From the NCBI RefSeq assembly GCF_022662375.1, contig NZ_JAKNQL010000001.1, positions 558,001-622,000 of the forward strand: a stretch of DNA of 64,000 bases, written 5' to 3'. The first letter of the stretch is position 1. Every line of letters begins with the position of its first letter. This document shows, in pieces, positions 24,055-31,727 of the stretch. Under the pieces are notes generated by a model, which did no database searches, was not told the DNA's origin, and saw nothing but the letters and a program-made list of their open reading frames with translations. The position numbers and the translations under genes were made by a program. The DNA is from Pseudomonas sp. CROZ-RG-20F-R04-15. GTDB taxonomy: Bacteria > Pseudomonadota > Gammaproteobacteria > Pseudomonadales > Pseudomonadaceae.

Positions 24055-25152
24055 ATGGATTATCCAAAAAGCGTCCCCAGCGTCGGCCTGGTCGATGGCC
24101 GCTTCGTCGATGAAAACCCGGTGGCGGGTACGCCGGGGTCGTTGATTCCGGCGGTTTGGGGCAACAGTGTGACTCAGGAGATTCTGAGTGTGATTACTGG
24201 TGGTGGGTTGGTGGCTTCCGAGGCGGATACCGGGCAGTTGTTTAAGGCGATTCAGTCGATTGTTGGCAGCGCTAGTCCGATGCGTTCGGTGATTACCCGG
24301 CTTGCAGCTTCCAAGTCACTGGCTGAGCAGGAACTCGGTCTCGTTTTGATCGATGGCAGTCCCGCTCCCGTGACCCTGACTTTACCTCCGGCGGATCTTG
24401 CTCTGGGTGTACGCGATGTGATTCTTCGTCGTGTCGACAACAGCGGCAATCGCCTCGTTGTTCAAGCATCCGGCACCGACAGGATTCGCTTTCACACCTA
24501 CCTGTCGGCCAGCGGTTATCCGTTTCTGGTGTTGATGGGTGGAGGTGACTGGTGGCATCTGCGCAGTGACGGAGCCGGGAGCTGGTGGCCGATAGGACGC
24601 TTCGACAATAACGCCTTGGGCCGCCCGTTGTTCGAGACCACCACAACGCTTAACCCGGGTGGTTATGGCGTTCCCAACGGTGATCTGTTCAAGCGGGCCG
24701 AATGGCCGTGGCTGTGGGATTTTGCTCAGGCGTCCGGGGCACTGACGACCGAAGCTGCCCGTGCAGGCCGAGAAGGTGGCTGGACCAGTGGCGATGGCGC
24801 TTCGAACTTTCGAATTCCCGAGATTCGGGGCGAGTTTTTGCGGGTGCTGAGTGAGAACAGAAACGTTGATGCAGGACGTGTAATAGGCAGTCTGCAAATG
24901 CACGCCTTGCAAGGCCACAACCATTATCTGCCGACGGGAACCGGGGCGACATTCAAGCCTGCTCCAGCGATTCCGGATACCGCCTGGGACGTTACTACCA
25001 ACGTCAATATTTTACCGACCTCAGCAACGGTGGCAACGACCTATCCAAATCCCGCATTCGACAATGATGCCTACATCGGCAATATCGGCAATTTCGCCGG
25101 CGAAACCCGACCGCGAAACATCGCCTACCCCGCGCGAATCAAGCTGATATGA
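24055..25152 (+). CDS. Tail fibre 2 of block B, collar-type tip
   Basis: This 365-residue fibre starts at ATG 24055 (GGAACG upstream). The shared anchor covers residues 1-66. From about residue 200 it has a tail-collar tip: NPGGYGVPNGDLFKRAEWP, then GASNFRIPEIRGEFLR, GRVIGSLQ, HNH and a final ETRPRNIAYPARIKLI. This order is the same as in the two collar modules of the block A fibre, so these tips share ancestry across the two tailocins. The stretch between GS-Q and TRPRNIA is the likely receptor-facing variable part. Confidence 0.9.
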   Translation: MDYPKSVPSVGLVDGRFVDENPVAGTPGSLIPAVWGNSVTQEILSVITGGGLVASEADTGQLFKAIQSIVGSASPMRSVITRLAASKSLAEQELGLVLIDGSPAPVTLTLPPADLALGVRDVILRRVDNSGNRLVVQASGTDRIRFHTYLSASGYPFLVLMGGGDWWHLRSDGAGSWWPIGRFDNNALGRPLFETTTTLNPGGYGVPNGDLFKRAEWPWLWDFAQASGALTTEAARAGREGGWTSGDGASNFRIPEIRGEFLRVLSENRNVDAGRVIGSLQMHALQGHNHYLPTGTGATFKPAPAIPDTAWDVTTNVNILPTSATVATTYPNPAFDNDAYIGNIGNFAGETRPRNIAYPARIKLI

Positions 25153-25159
25153 GGTGCAT

Positions 25160-25726
25160 ATGTTCAATTATTTGATAGACGACAGCGGTGCATTGACCGG
25201 ACCTGTCGAGTTTCCGCTGGTGCCCGGGATCGGTCTGCAACTGCCAAGCAATGCGGTGACGCTGAGCATCGAACTCTCCCCAGCGCCCGAGGGGTTTGCC
25301 TGGGCCTATGACAACGGCTCGCTGCAACAGCAGATCGATTGTCGTGGCGATGTCTATCGCACTGACACAGGCATTCGGGAAACCTGGAATGCGCTTGGCG
25401 AATTGCCGGAGGGCTTCACCCAGTTGCCTTTTCCGGGTGGCTTCCACGTCTGGGTGGGCAACGCATGGCAGGTCGATGAGGCCGCGCAACTGGCGGATCG
25501 CAAACGCATCGTTCTCGCTAAGCGCGACGCACTGCTACGCGATGCAGTGCTGCGCATCGCGCCTCTGCAATACGCCGAAGACATCGGCGATGCCAGCCAT
25601 GACGAACAACTGCTGCTGATCGAGTGGAAGCTCTACAGCGTCGAGCTGAACCGCATCGAAAAACAGGCCGGTTTCCCCGATGAAACTACCTGGCCGGTCG
25701 CACCCGGCACGGCCGTAGCCAACTGA
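25160..25726 (+). CDS. Fibre 2 partner, probable tail-fibre assembly protein
   Basis: This 188-residue protein starts at ATG 25160 (GAGG upstream; a GTG at 25154 is too close to that site). A strand-rich N-terminal half (FNYLIDDSGALTGPVEFPLVPG) is followed by a helical half with ADRKRIVLAKRDALLRDAVLRIAPLQYAEDIG and WKLYSVELNRI, similar to C-terminal regions of phage fibre-assembly proteins. Chaperone function for fibre 2 is inferred from its position and helices. Confidence 0.78.
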   Translation: MFNYLIDDSGALTGPVEFPLVPGIGLQLPSNAVTLSIELSPAPEGFAWAYDNGSLQQQIDCRGDVYRTDTGIRETWNALGELPEGFTQLPFPGGFHVWVGNAWQVDEAAQLADRKRIVLAKRDALLRDAVLRIAPLQYAEDIGDASHDEQLLLIEWKLYSVELNRIEKQAGFPDETTWPVAPGTAVAN

Positions 25727-25747
25727 TTCGGCACAGGGAGCAGTGCA

Positions 25748-26671
25748 ATGGACTATCCAAAAAACATTCCCGGCGTGGGGCTGGTCAACGGCGGCTTCGT
25801 CGATGAAAACCCGCTCGCCGGAACACCGGGATCGTTGATTCCCGCTGCGTGGGGCAACAGCGTCACGCAAGAAATTCTCAACGCGATCAAGGCTGCCGGA
25901 TTGACACCGGATGAAGCCAGAACCGATCAACTGGCCAGCGCAATCGGTGCGCTGGTCGACTTCAGCAAGCTGAAAAACACTCCGACGACCTTGAGCGGCT
26001 ATGGCATCACCGATGCGGGGGGACGACTGCTGGCGGTCAGGCAGATAGACACGGTGGGGATCACGGTCTACGTGCCGAATCCCAGAGCCAAGCGCATACG
26101 TGTGCGATTGGTCGGTGCGGGTGGCTCCGGCGGCGGATGCACGCCTGTGCCGGCCAACAATCAAATCCTCGGCGGTGGCGGTGGCTCAGGTGCGTACGCC
26201 GAAAGCCTATACGAGGTGACGGCCCAAATGCTCGCTGGCGTGCCGGTTTCTCTTGGCGCCGGTGGCGCTGTCAGCAACACCACAGGCCTGTCGGGTGGCG
26301 GTGCTTCTTTTGGCACTTACATGAGTGTTTCGGGTGGCGGTGGTGGGCAAAAGCTCGGGATCGTGGTCACGGGTACGTCGTCCGGATTCATTCAGGGGGG
26401 CGTGGGCGGCACGGTGACCGGCGGCAATCTCTGCAGCGCTCGGGGCATCACGGGCGGATTTGGAATGAGCAACGCCAATTGGGGCCTGCTCTCCGGTTGC
26501 GGGGCTGCCAGTGCGTTCGATGGCGGCGGCCCGTTCACTGGATCAAATACGGTTGGCAACGCAGGCATTCGCGGTTCCGGTGGCAGTGGCGCGTGCTCGG
26601 TCAACCCTTCAGCTTCCGTCGTCAGTGGCGCTGGCGGCAACGCCTTTTGCGAAATATGGGAGTACGAATAA
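25748..26671 (+). CDS. Tail fibre 3 of block B, glycine-rich adhesin tip
   Basis: This 307-residue fibre starts at ATG 25748 (AGGGAGC upstream). After the shared anchor (1-66) and a short shaft with TTLSGYGITDAGG (a repeat common in phage fibres), residues about 115-300 form a glycine-rich tip with runs such as GAGGSGGG, GGGGGSG and SGGGGGQ. Similar glycine-rich domains make the receptor-binding ends of several phage fibres and T-even gp38 adhesins. Its TAA overlaps the partner gene ATG. Confidence 0.9.
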   Translation: MDYPKNIPGVGLVNGGFVDENPLAGTPGSLIPAAWGNSVTQEILNAIKAAGLTPDEARTDQLASAIGALVDFSKLKNTPTTLSGYGITDAGGRLLAVRQIDTVGITVYVPNPRAKRIRVRLVGAGGSGGGCTPVPANNQILGGGGGSGAYAESLYEVTAQMLAGVPVSLGAGGAVSNTTGLSGGGASFGTYMSVSGGGGGQKLGIVVTGTSSGFIQGGVGGTVTGGNLCSARGITGGFGMSNANWGLLSGCGAASAFDGGGPFTGSNTVGNAGIRGSGGSGACSVNPSASVVSGAGGNAFCEIWEYE

Positions 26672-27138
26672 TGGCCGTTTATGCACGGATCGAGAATGGC
26701 GTGGTGGTCGAGCGGATCGACACCGGTGACTACGCAATCAGCGAGCTGTTTGCGCCGTCTTTTGTTGAGTCGATGGTGCGAGTGCCAGACGACATGACGG
26801 TCGACATCGGCGCCCTGATCAGCGAGTTGACGACGGCTACCGAACCACCGCCCGGGCAGACAAGTCCGGTGATCCTCCAAGCGCCCGTTGTTGCTGAGCA
26901 AGGGCTTGGAACAGTGGAGCGTACCTGGCGCGAGATGACTCTTTCAGCGACCGAATGGCTGGTGACTCGCCATCGCGATGAGCAGGAACTGGGGCGCGGA
27001 ACCTTGCTCAAGGCTGCGCAATACCTGGAACTGCTTGAGTACCGGCAAGCGCTGCGCGACTGGCCAGATTCGGTGCTTTTTCCGGCAGCGGATTCCCGAC
27101 CGTCAGCGCCGCTTTGGCTAGCCAGTGTGATTGGCTGA
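26671..27138 (+). CDS. Fibre 3 assembly chaperone
   Basis: This 155-residue protein starts at ATG 26671, overlapping the fibre stop (TAATG). The C-terminal half has the motif shared with the block A chaperone: VERTWREMTL, WLVTRHRDEQELG, YLELLEYRQALRDWP, FPAADSRPSAPLW. The N-terminus differs (AVYARIENGVVVERIDTG). It fits the phage tail fibre assembly (Tfa-like) pattern in which the N-terminus is specific for the tip. Confidence 0.85.
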   Translation: MAVYARIENGVVVERIDTGDYAISELFAPSFVESMVRVPDDMTVDIGALISELTTATEPPPGQTSPVILQAPVVAEQGLGTVERTWREMTLSATEWLVTRHRDEQELGRGTLLKAAQYLELLEYRQALRDWPDSVLFPAADSRPSAPLWLASVIG

Positions 27139-27178
27139 GGCCTGTGCACCCATTGTATTTAAATCAAGGAGATGAACA

Positions 27179-28099
27179 TTGGACTACCCCAAAAATGTGC
27201 CCAGTGTTGGACTGGTCAACGGCCAGTTTGTCGATGAGGACCCAATTGCCGGTAAACCCGGCTCGCTGATCCCGGCGACGTGGGGCAACAGCGTCACGCA
27301 AGAGATTCTTAACGTTGTTCAGGCGGCCGGCCTGACGCCGAATGAGTCGTCGAACAATCAGTTGTTGGCGGCATTGCGCAGCCCGACATTGTTCACGACT
27401 GCGCCGCAGTTTGATGGTGGACGCTCGGCAGCAACATCTGAGTTTGTGCAGCGGGCGCTGGGCAGTTATGCCAGTGCTCGCAGTATATCCGCCGCCACCC
27501 AATTGACTCAGGCCGATGTCGGCTGCTCGATCGGTCTGGGCGGTAACGCGGCTTATACCGTGACGCTTCCGGATGCCGCTGCGGTGCCGAACGGCGCCAC
27601 GATCAGCCTGCATTGCCGTAATAGTGCACCCGTCACCGTGGCCAGTAAAACCGGCACGCAGATCAGTCCGCAAGGGGCCTATCTGGCGTCGATCGTGTTG
27701 AATAATGGTGAGAGTGCGAACTTCGTCAGAGAGTCTGGAGTGTGGGTGGTGTATGGCACCGCTGCGCTGAAGTACTCAACCAATTACGCCGCACAGTTCG
27801 CCACATCGGGATATCAAAAGTTTCCCAGCGGTTTGATCGTGCAATGGGTAACAGGGGGCTCCGATGCGAATGGCAACATGACGGTGTCGTTGCCGATCAG
27901 GTTTCCCAATGCTGTTCTCGGCGGTGTCGCCAATGAAGGCTATCCGGCAGGTTGGAGTAGCTCCAACGTAACCGTTTGGGCATTTGACGGCGCGAACTCC
28001 ACGACAACGACAGTGGTTGCGCGGGTCCGAAATGTGCTGGCTGGAAGTGTAAAGGCTGAGCCGGGAATTTCGTGTCGCGTTCTGGTTTGGGGGTATTGA
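27179..28099 (+). CDS. Tail fibre 4 of block B, gp53-like tip, TTG start
   Basis: This 306-residue fibre begins at TTG 27179, fixed by alignment to the other four anchors (position 1 before DYPKNVPSVGLVNG) and by AAGGAG at 27166-27171. Residues 1-66 are the anchor. The middle contains a beta segment (VTLPDAAAVPNGATISLHC), and the last 100 residues have GYQKFPSGLIVQW and end CRVLVWGY, a gp53-like fibre C-terminal domain. The same type of tip ends the block A fibre. The rare start probably lowers expression. Confidence 0.87.
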   Translation: MDYPKNVPSVGLVNGQFVDEDPIAGKPGSLIPATWGNSVTQEILNVVQAAGLTPNESSNNQLLAALRSPTLFTTAPQFDGGRSAATSEFVQRALGSYASARSISAATQLTQADVGCSIGLGGNAAYTVTLPDAAAVPNGATISLHCRNSAPVTVASKTGTQISPQGAYLASIVLNNGESANFVRESGVWVVYGTAALKYSTNYAAQFATSGYQKFPSGLIVQWVTGGSDANGNMTVSLPIRFPNAVLGGVANEGYPAGWSSSNVTVWAFDGANSTTTTVVARVRNVLAGSVKAEPGISCRVLVWGY

Positions 28100-28101
28100 T
28101 C

Positions 28102-28542
28102 ATGACGATTTATTTCTATGCACAAAGTCTTGGCTTTGATCGAGTCGATAGCGCACTTCCCGAAGTGCCTGACGGGGCGGTGGAAATTACCCAGGCGCAA
28201 TACGTCGAGCTGTTTGCGGGACAAGCTGCCGGCAAAGTCATCAGCGCCAGTCACTCTGGCCAGCCTGTGTTGACCGATCCTCTCGATTCCCCGATTGCGC
28301 TGGCCATCCGTGAACGCGCATGGCGCAACCAGGTGCTTCAAAACACCCAATGGTTGGTGTTCCGCGACGCTGAAGAGCTTGAAGTGGGTGAAGGGGCAAC
28401 CCTGCGCGCCGAAGAGTTCAAGCAGTTGTTGGCTTACCGGCAAGCGCTGCGTGAGTGGCCAAATGATCCGGACTTTCCAAACGCACTGTCGCGTCCGGTC
28501 GAGCCCGATTGGCTGGAAGGCCTGCTGCGGGCAAACGGCTGA
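28102..28542 (+). CDS. Fibre 4 assembly chaperone
   Basis: This 146-residue protein starts at ATG 28102, 2 bases after the fibre 4 stop. The N-terminus (TIYFYAQSLGFDRVDS) resembles that of the block A chaperone (RYYSQSTGCTYLDRVHS), in line with both fibres ending in a gp53-like tip. The C-terminal half carries RERAWRNQVL, LLAYRQALREWP and RPVEPDWL. This supports matched fibre-tip/chaperone pairs. Confidence 0.86.
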   Translation: MTIYFYAQSLGFDRVDSALPEVPDGAVEITQAQYVELFAGQAAGKVISASHSGQPVLTDPLDSPIALAIRERAWRNQVLQNTQWLVFRDAEELEVGEGATLRAEEFKQLLAYRQALREWPNDPDFPNALSRPVEPDWLEGLLRANG

Positions 28543-28551
28543 GGAATCAAC

Positions 28552-29754
28552 ATGGATTATCCAAAAAGCGTTCCCGGCTCCGGCCTGGAGAACGGCAAGT
28601 TTGTCGATGAAGACCCGGTTGTGGGCAAGCCCGGTTCACTGATCCCGGCCAGGTGGGGAAACAGCGTTACCGAGGAAATTCTCAGTGCGATTACTGCTGC
28701 CGGTTTGACTCCGGATGAACAGCAGACCAATCAACTGGCGCAGGCGATTCGGCTGTTGTCGAAGCCCGATCCGTTGCAGCAGTTCCCGGTGCAGGTGTAC
28801 CGCAAGAATCTGCTGATCAACGGCGGATTCGATATCTGGCAACGCGGGACGACCAATCAGGCACCGAATATTGGTGGTTACGTGGCTGATAGGTTTCGCT
28901 GTGACTGGAACGGTAATGCGGCTGTAGCGATCAGCCGGCAGAGCTTCGTTCCGGGGCAGACCGAGGTGGCCGGTGAGCCGGCGTATTTCCTGCGCTGGCA
29001 GCAGACCACGGCGGGCGTCGGTGCAACGGAGCATAAAATTTCCCAGGCTATCGAGTCGGTTCGAACCCTGGCCGGTAAAACAGCCACCGTTACCTTCTGG
29101 GCGCGATCCGATGCTCCGCGCGCACTGAAAGTGGCATTCGCGCAAATTTTTGGCGCAAGTGGTTCGGAACCGGTGACGAAAGCGGTTGACGCCTTTCAAC
29201 TGAACACTGCCTGGACCCGGTACAGCGCAACATTTCAGGTGCCGACCATCGCCGGGAAAATGCTTGGCACGAACGATTGCCTGAGACTGGCATTCGACCT
29301 GCCGCTCAACGTCGTGCAGACGGTCGATCTGGCGCAGATCCAGTTGGAAGAGGGGCCGGTTTCCACGCCTTTCGAATACCGTCCGGTTGCTGAAGAGTTG
29401 ATGCTGTGTCAGCGATATTTCGAGAAGTCTTTCGCCAATCGTCTACCGGTTCAGGCGAACAATGGCACCAGCACGTGCATTCTTTCGTTTAGCCAGTCCG
29501 CGGGTGCCAACGCTGGCCAATATGGCTTGGCCATCCACATGCAGATACTGAAGCGCGTGCAACCTACCATCGTGCTGTATTGCCCTGCAAATACAGGTAA
29601 TCAGGTCTGGAACTACACGGTACAAACAGCCTGTACGGGAACATTCGTGCACGGTGTGACGCAGCGTACTTTCGCGCTTAGCACGGTGACATCACCCAAC
29701 AGCGTGCCTGGTAACGGGTTGCAGATTGAATGGACAGCGGACGCTGAAATCTAG
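28552..29754 (+). CDS. Tail fibre 5 of block B, carbohydrate-binding-like tip
   Basis: This 400-residue fibre starts at ATG 28552 (GAGGAA upstream). Anchor residues 1-66 are conserved (PGSGLENGKFVDEDP). From residue 85 it reads KNLLINGGFDIWQRGT, the opening of a jelly-roll carbohydrate-binding module often found in phage tail proteins, with YVADRF and IQLEEGPVSTPFEYRPVAEELMLCQRYFEK closing that module at about 265-295. The last 100 residues form a separate C-terminal domain. Sugar binding, for example to LPS O-antigen, is inferred from the module. Confidence 0.9.
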   Translation: MDYPKSVPGSGLENGKFVDEDPVVGKPGSLIPARWGNSVTEEILSAITAAGLTPDEQQTNQLAQAIRLLSKPDPLQQFPVQVYRKNLLINGGFDIWQRGTTNQAPNIGGYVADRFRCDWNGNAAVAISRQSFVPGQTEVAGEPAYFLRWQQTTAGVGATEHKISQAIESVRTLAGKTATVTFWARSDAPRALKVAFAQIFGASGSEPVTKAVDAFQLNTAWTRYSATFQVPTIAGKMLGTNDCLRLAFDLPLNVVQTVDLAQIQLEEGPVSTPFEYRPVAEELMLCQRYFEKSFANRLPVQANNGTSTCILSFSQSAGANAGQYGLAIHMQILKRVQPTIVLYCPANTGNQVWNYTVQTACTGTFVHGVTQRTFALSTVTSPNSVPGNGLQIEWTADAEI

Positions 29755-29763
29755 GAGTGACAC

Positions 29764-29976
29764 ATGACATACCAATTGACAGCGTGCGGCGTATTGCGCG
29801 TGGAGGATTCAGCATTCATCCCCCAGGATCCGACCAATCGCGACTGGACTGAGTATCAGGCTTGGCTGTCATCGGGCGGGCAAGTGCTGCCATTGGACGA
29901 AACACCTGAGGCGGCAGCGGGCACCCTGAAAACTCTGGCAAATAAATGGCTGGCAGGTATTGGCCGTCAACCATGA
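29764..29976 (+). CDS. Fibre 5 partner, short fibre-assembly-like protein
   Basis: This 70-residue protein starts at ATG 29764 after GGAGTGAC. The text GVLRVEDSAFIPQDPTNRDWTEYQAWLSSG is a pattern common in short phage proteins encoded right after fibres. It lacks the longer helical C-terminus of the partners of fibres 3 and 4, so it is either a minimal partner or an unrelated small protein. Confidence 0.75.
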   Translation: MTYQLTACGVLRVEDSAFIPQDPTNRDWTEYQAWLSSGGQVLPLDETPEAAAGTLKTLANKWLAGIGRQP

Positions 29977-30012
29977 TTCAATCAGGGCAATATCCAGGGA
30001 GGATCAAGCATT

Positions 30013-30579
30013 ATGCAAATAACTGAAAAAGACCTGATCGACATCATGCCCAACGCCCGCACCCAAGCGGGCGTTTTTGTTTCTGCACTCAACACTGCCA
30101 TGACTCGGCGGCGCGTCGACTCGCCCAAACGCATCGCGGCGTTCCTCGCGCAAGTCGGGCACGAGTCGGGTCAATTGCGCTATGTGCGTGAACTGGGCAA
30201 CAACCAATACCTGAGCAAATACGACACCGGCACGTTGGCCTTGCGTCTGGGCAACACTCCCGAGGCTGACGGCGACGGACAAAAGTATCGGGGGCGCGGG
30301 TTGATTCAGATTACCGGCCGTTCGAATTACCGTCAGTGCAGCCTCGGTCTGTTCGGCGATGAGCGTTTGCTGTCGTTGCCCGAGCTGCTCGAACAACCGC
30401 AATGGGCCGCCGAGTCCGCGGCATGGTTCTGGGAACAGAACGGCTTGAACGAACTGGCCGATCGCGATCAGTTCAATACCATCACCCGGCGCATCAACGG
30501 CGGGTTGAACGGTTTGCAGGATCGCCTGGAAATCTGGGCGCGGGCGAGGGCGGTGCTATGCCAATCCCCTGGCGAATGA
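30013..30579 (+). CDS. Endolysin, glycoside hydrolase family 19
   Basis: This 188-residue peptidoglycan hydrolase releases the particles from the producing cell. It is a GH19 (chitinase-like) fold with probable catalytic Glu51 in QVGHESGQ, a YRGRGLIQITGRSNY signature at about residues 96-110 and AAWFWEQNGLNELAD downstream. No signal peptide or membrane segment is seen, so it needs a holin, which is not found in the window. It overlaps the Rz-like gene by 22 bases. Confidence 0.94.
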   Translation: MQITEKDLIDIMPNARTQAGVFVSALNTAMTRRRVDSPKRIAAFLAQVGHESGQLRYVRELGNNQYLSKYDTGTLALRLGNTPEADGDGQKYRGRGLIQITGRSNYRQCSLGLFGDERLLSLPELLEQPQWAAESAAWFWEQNGLNELADRDQFNTITRRINGGLNGLQDRLEIWARARAVLCQSPGE

Positions 30580-31076
30580 TCGGCATCCTGTTGCTGGCCG
30601 CGGGTGCTTTTGCCGCGGCCTGGCAGTTTCAGGAGTGGCGCTATGGGCGGCAATTGGCGGAGCAGGCCCGGTTAAACGCCGAAGTCCTCAATCAACAGAA
30701 TTCTGTCGCCGCCATCGCACGACAGGCCGAGCAGGATAAACGTCTGGCGCTGGAGCAGCGGCTCGCGACCAGTGAACAAACCCACTATCGAGCGCTGAGC
30801 GATGCCCAACGTGATCAGGATCGCCTGCGCGATCGTCTTGCCACTGCTGATGTGCGCTTGTCAGTCCTTCTCGACGCCAGCGACGTTGCCCCAGGCTGCA
30901 ACATGCCAGCCTCCACCGGCGCCGGCGGCGTGGATCATGCAGCCGTACGCGCCCGACTTGACCCGGCGCATGCTCAACGAATTGTCGCCATCACCGACAC
31001 CGGCGACCGTGGACTGATCGCCTTGCAGGCGTGTCAGGCGTATGTCAGAGCGCTGGCGCCCGAACATTTTGAATGA
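30558..31076 (+). CDS. Rz-like inner-membrane spanin
   Basis: This 172-residue protein starts at ATG 30558 inside the endolysin gene. It has one N-terminal membrane helix (MIGILLLAAGAFAAAW) and then a long helical coiled region rich in Q, A, E and R (about 25-100), the layout of Rz i-spanins that join with Rz1 to disrupt the outer membrane. The C-terminal part (QACQAYVRAL) is typical of lysis proteins of Pseudomonas tailocins. A second gene is embedded in the +1 frame. Confidence 0.86.
   Translation: MPIPWRMIGILLLAAGAFAAAWQFQEWRYGRQLAEQARLNAEVLNQQNSVAAIARQAEQDKRLALEQRLATSEQTHYRALSDAQRDQDRLRDRLATADVRLSVLLDASDVAPGCNMPASTGAGGVDHAAVRARLDPAHAQRIVAITDTGDRGLIALQACQAYVRALAPEHFE
30802..31017 (+). CDS. 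Rz1-like outer-membrane spanin lipoprotein, nested in Rz
   Basis: This 71-residue product is read in the +1 frame entirely within the Rz gene. It has a basic start (MPNVIR), a hydrophobic stretch (IACAIVLPLLM) and a lipobox-like CAC with predicted lipid attachment near Cys20. A proline-rich mature part follows (TCQPPPAPAAW), the classic Rz1 composition. The nested arrangement equals that of Rz/Rz1 in lambda. The ribosome site is weak, as is usual for embedded Rz1. Confidence 0.78.
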   Translation: MPNVIRIACAIVLPLLMCACQSFSTPATLPQAATCQPPPAPAAWIMQPYAPDLTRRMLNELSPSPTPATVD

Positions 31077-31143
31077 GTCTGTGTATTGAAAGCGCAACCG
31101 GCTCGTGTACGGTGGAGGCATTCCACACGATCCGGAGCACGCC

Positions 31144-31644
31144 GTGAAAGAGATCACTCAACTGGCCGCCGACCTTGGCCGACGTCTGCAACTGCTCAAT
31201 GCCCATGTGACCACCGCCGAGTCGTGTACCGGTGGCGGGATAGCCGAAGCCATCACACGGATTCCGGGCAGTTCGGCGTGGTTCGAGGCGGGTTATGTGA
31301 CCTACTCCAACCGGCAGAAAACCCAGCAACTGAATGTGCCGGCCGATTTGTTCGAAACGGTGGGCGCGGTCAGTCGCGAGGTGGTCGAAGCGATGGTGCG
31401 TGGTGCCCAGGACAAAAGCCTGGCGCGATTTGCCGTGGCGGTGAGTGGTGTGGCCGGCCCGGACGGCGGCTCGCCGAACAAACCGGTCGGCACGGTGTGG
31501 CTGGCCTGGGGCGTTGGCGAAACGGTCACCAGCGAGGTTCAGCACTTCCCCGGCAACCGCGATGAAGTCCGCCGACAAACGGTGAAGGCCGCGCTAGAGG
31601 GGCTCCTGCGACTAGCGGCACGAGAAATCGAAAATCAGGGGTAG
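31144..31644 (+). CDS. pncC: CinA C-terminal-domain protein, NMN amidohydrolase type
   Basis: This 166-residue, single-domain CinA C-terminal protein converts nicotinamide mononucleotide to nicotinic acid mononucleotide in NAD recycling. The motifs [32 protein letters not shown] and [20 protein letters not shown] are diagnostic. GTG 31144 is chosen because GGAG is placed 6-9 bases before it; longer ATG frames extend into the upstream gap. It marks the right border of the tailocin site and is the first gene of cinA-recA-recX. No terminator separates it from the spanin gene. Confidence 0.95.
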   Translation: MKEITQLAADLGRRLQLLNAHVTTAESCTGGGIAEAITRIPGSSAWFEAGYVTYSNRQKTQQLNVPADLFETVGAVSREVVEAMVRGAQDKSLARFAVAVSGVAGPDGGSPNKPVGTVWLAWGVGETVTSEVQHFPGNRDEVRRQTVKAALEGLLRLAAREIENQG

Positions 31645-31671
31645 GCGATCCGCGAACGCTGTGGAATAATA

Positions 31672-31687
31672 CTGGCTACTTATACAG
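31672..31687 (+). promoter_or_regulatory. LexA box upstream of recA
   Basis: CTGGCTACTTATACAG fits the SOS operator CTGN10CAG and lies 41 bases before the recA start. The dinB box at 53836 has the same CTGG...ATACAG outer bases. Confidence 0.85.
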
Positions 31688-31727
31688 GTGTTGGCCGTCA
31701 GGCCTTATTGATTACGTGAGGACTTTA

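Noticed and set aside
22247..29976. Invertible fibre switch
   Set aside because: All five fibres and partners point the same way and no recombinase or inverted fibre ends are present.
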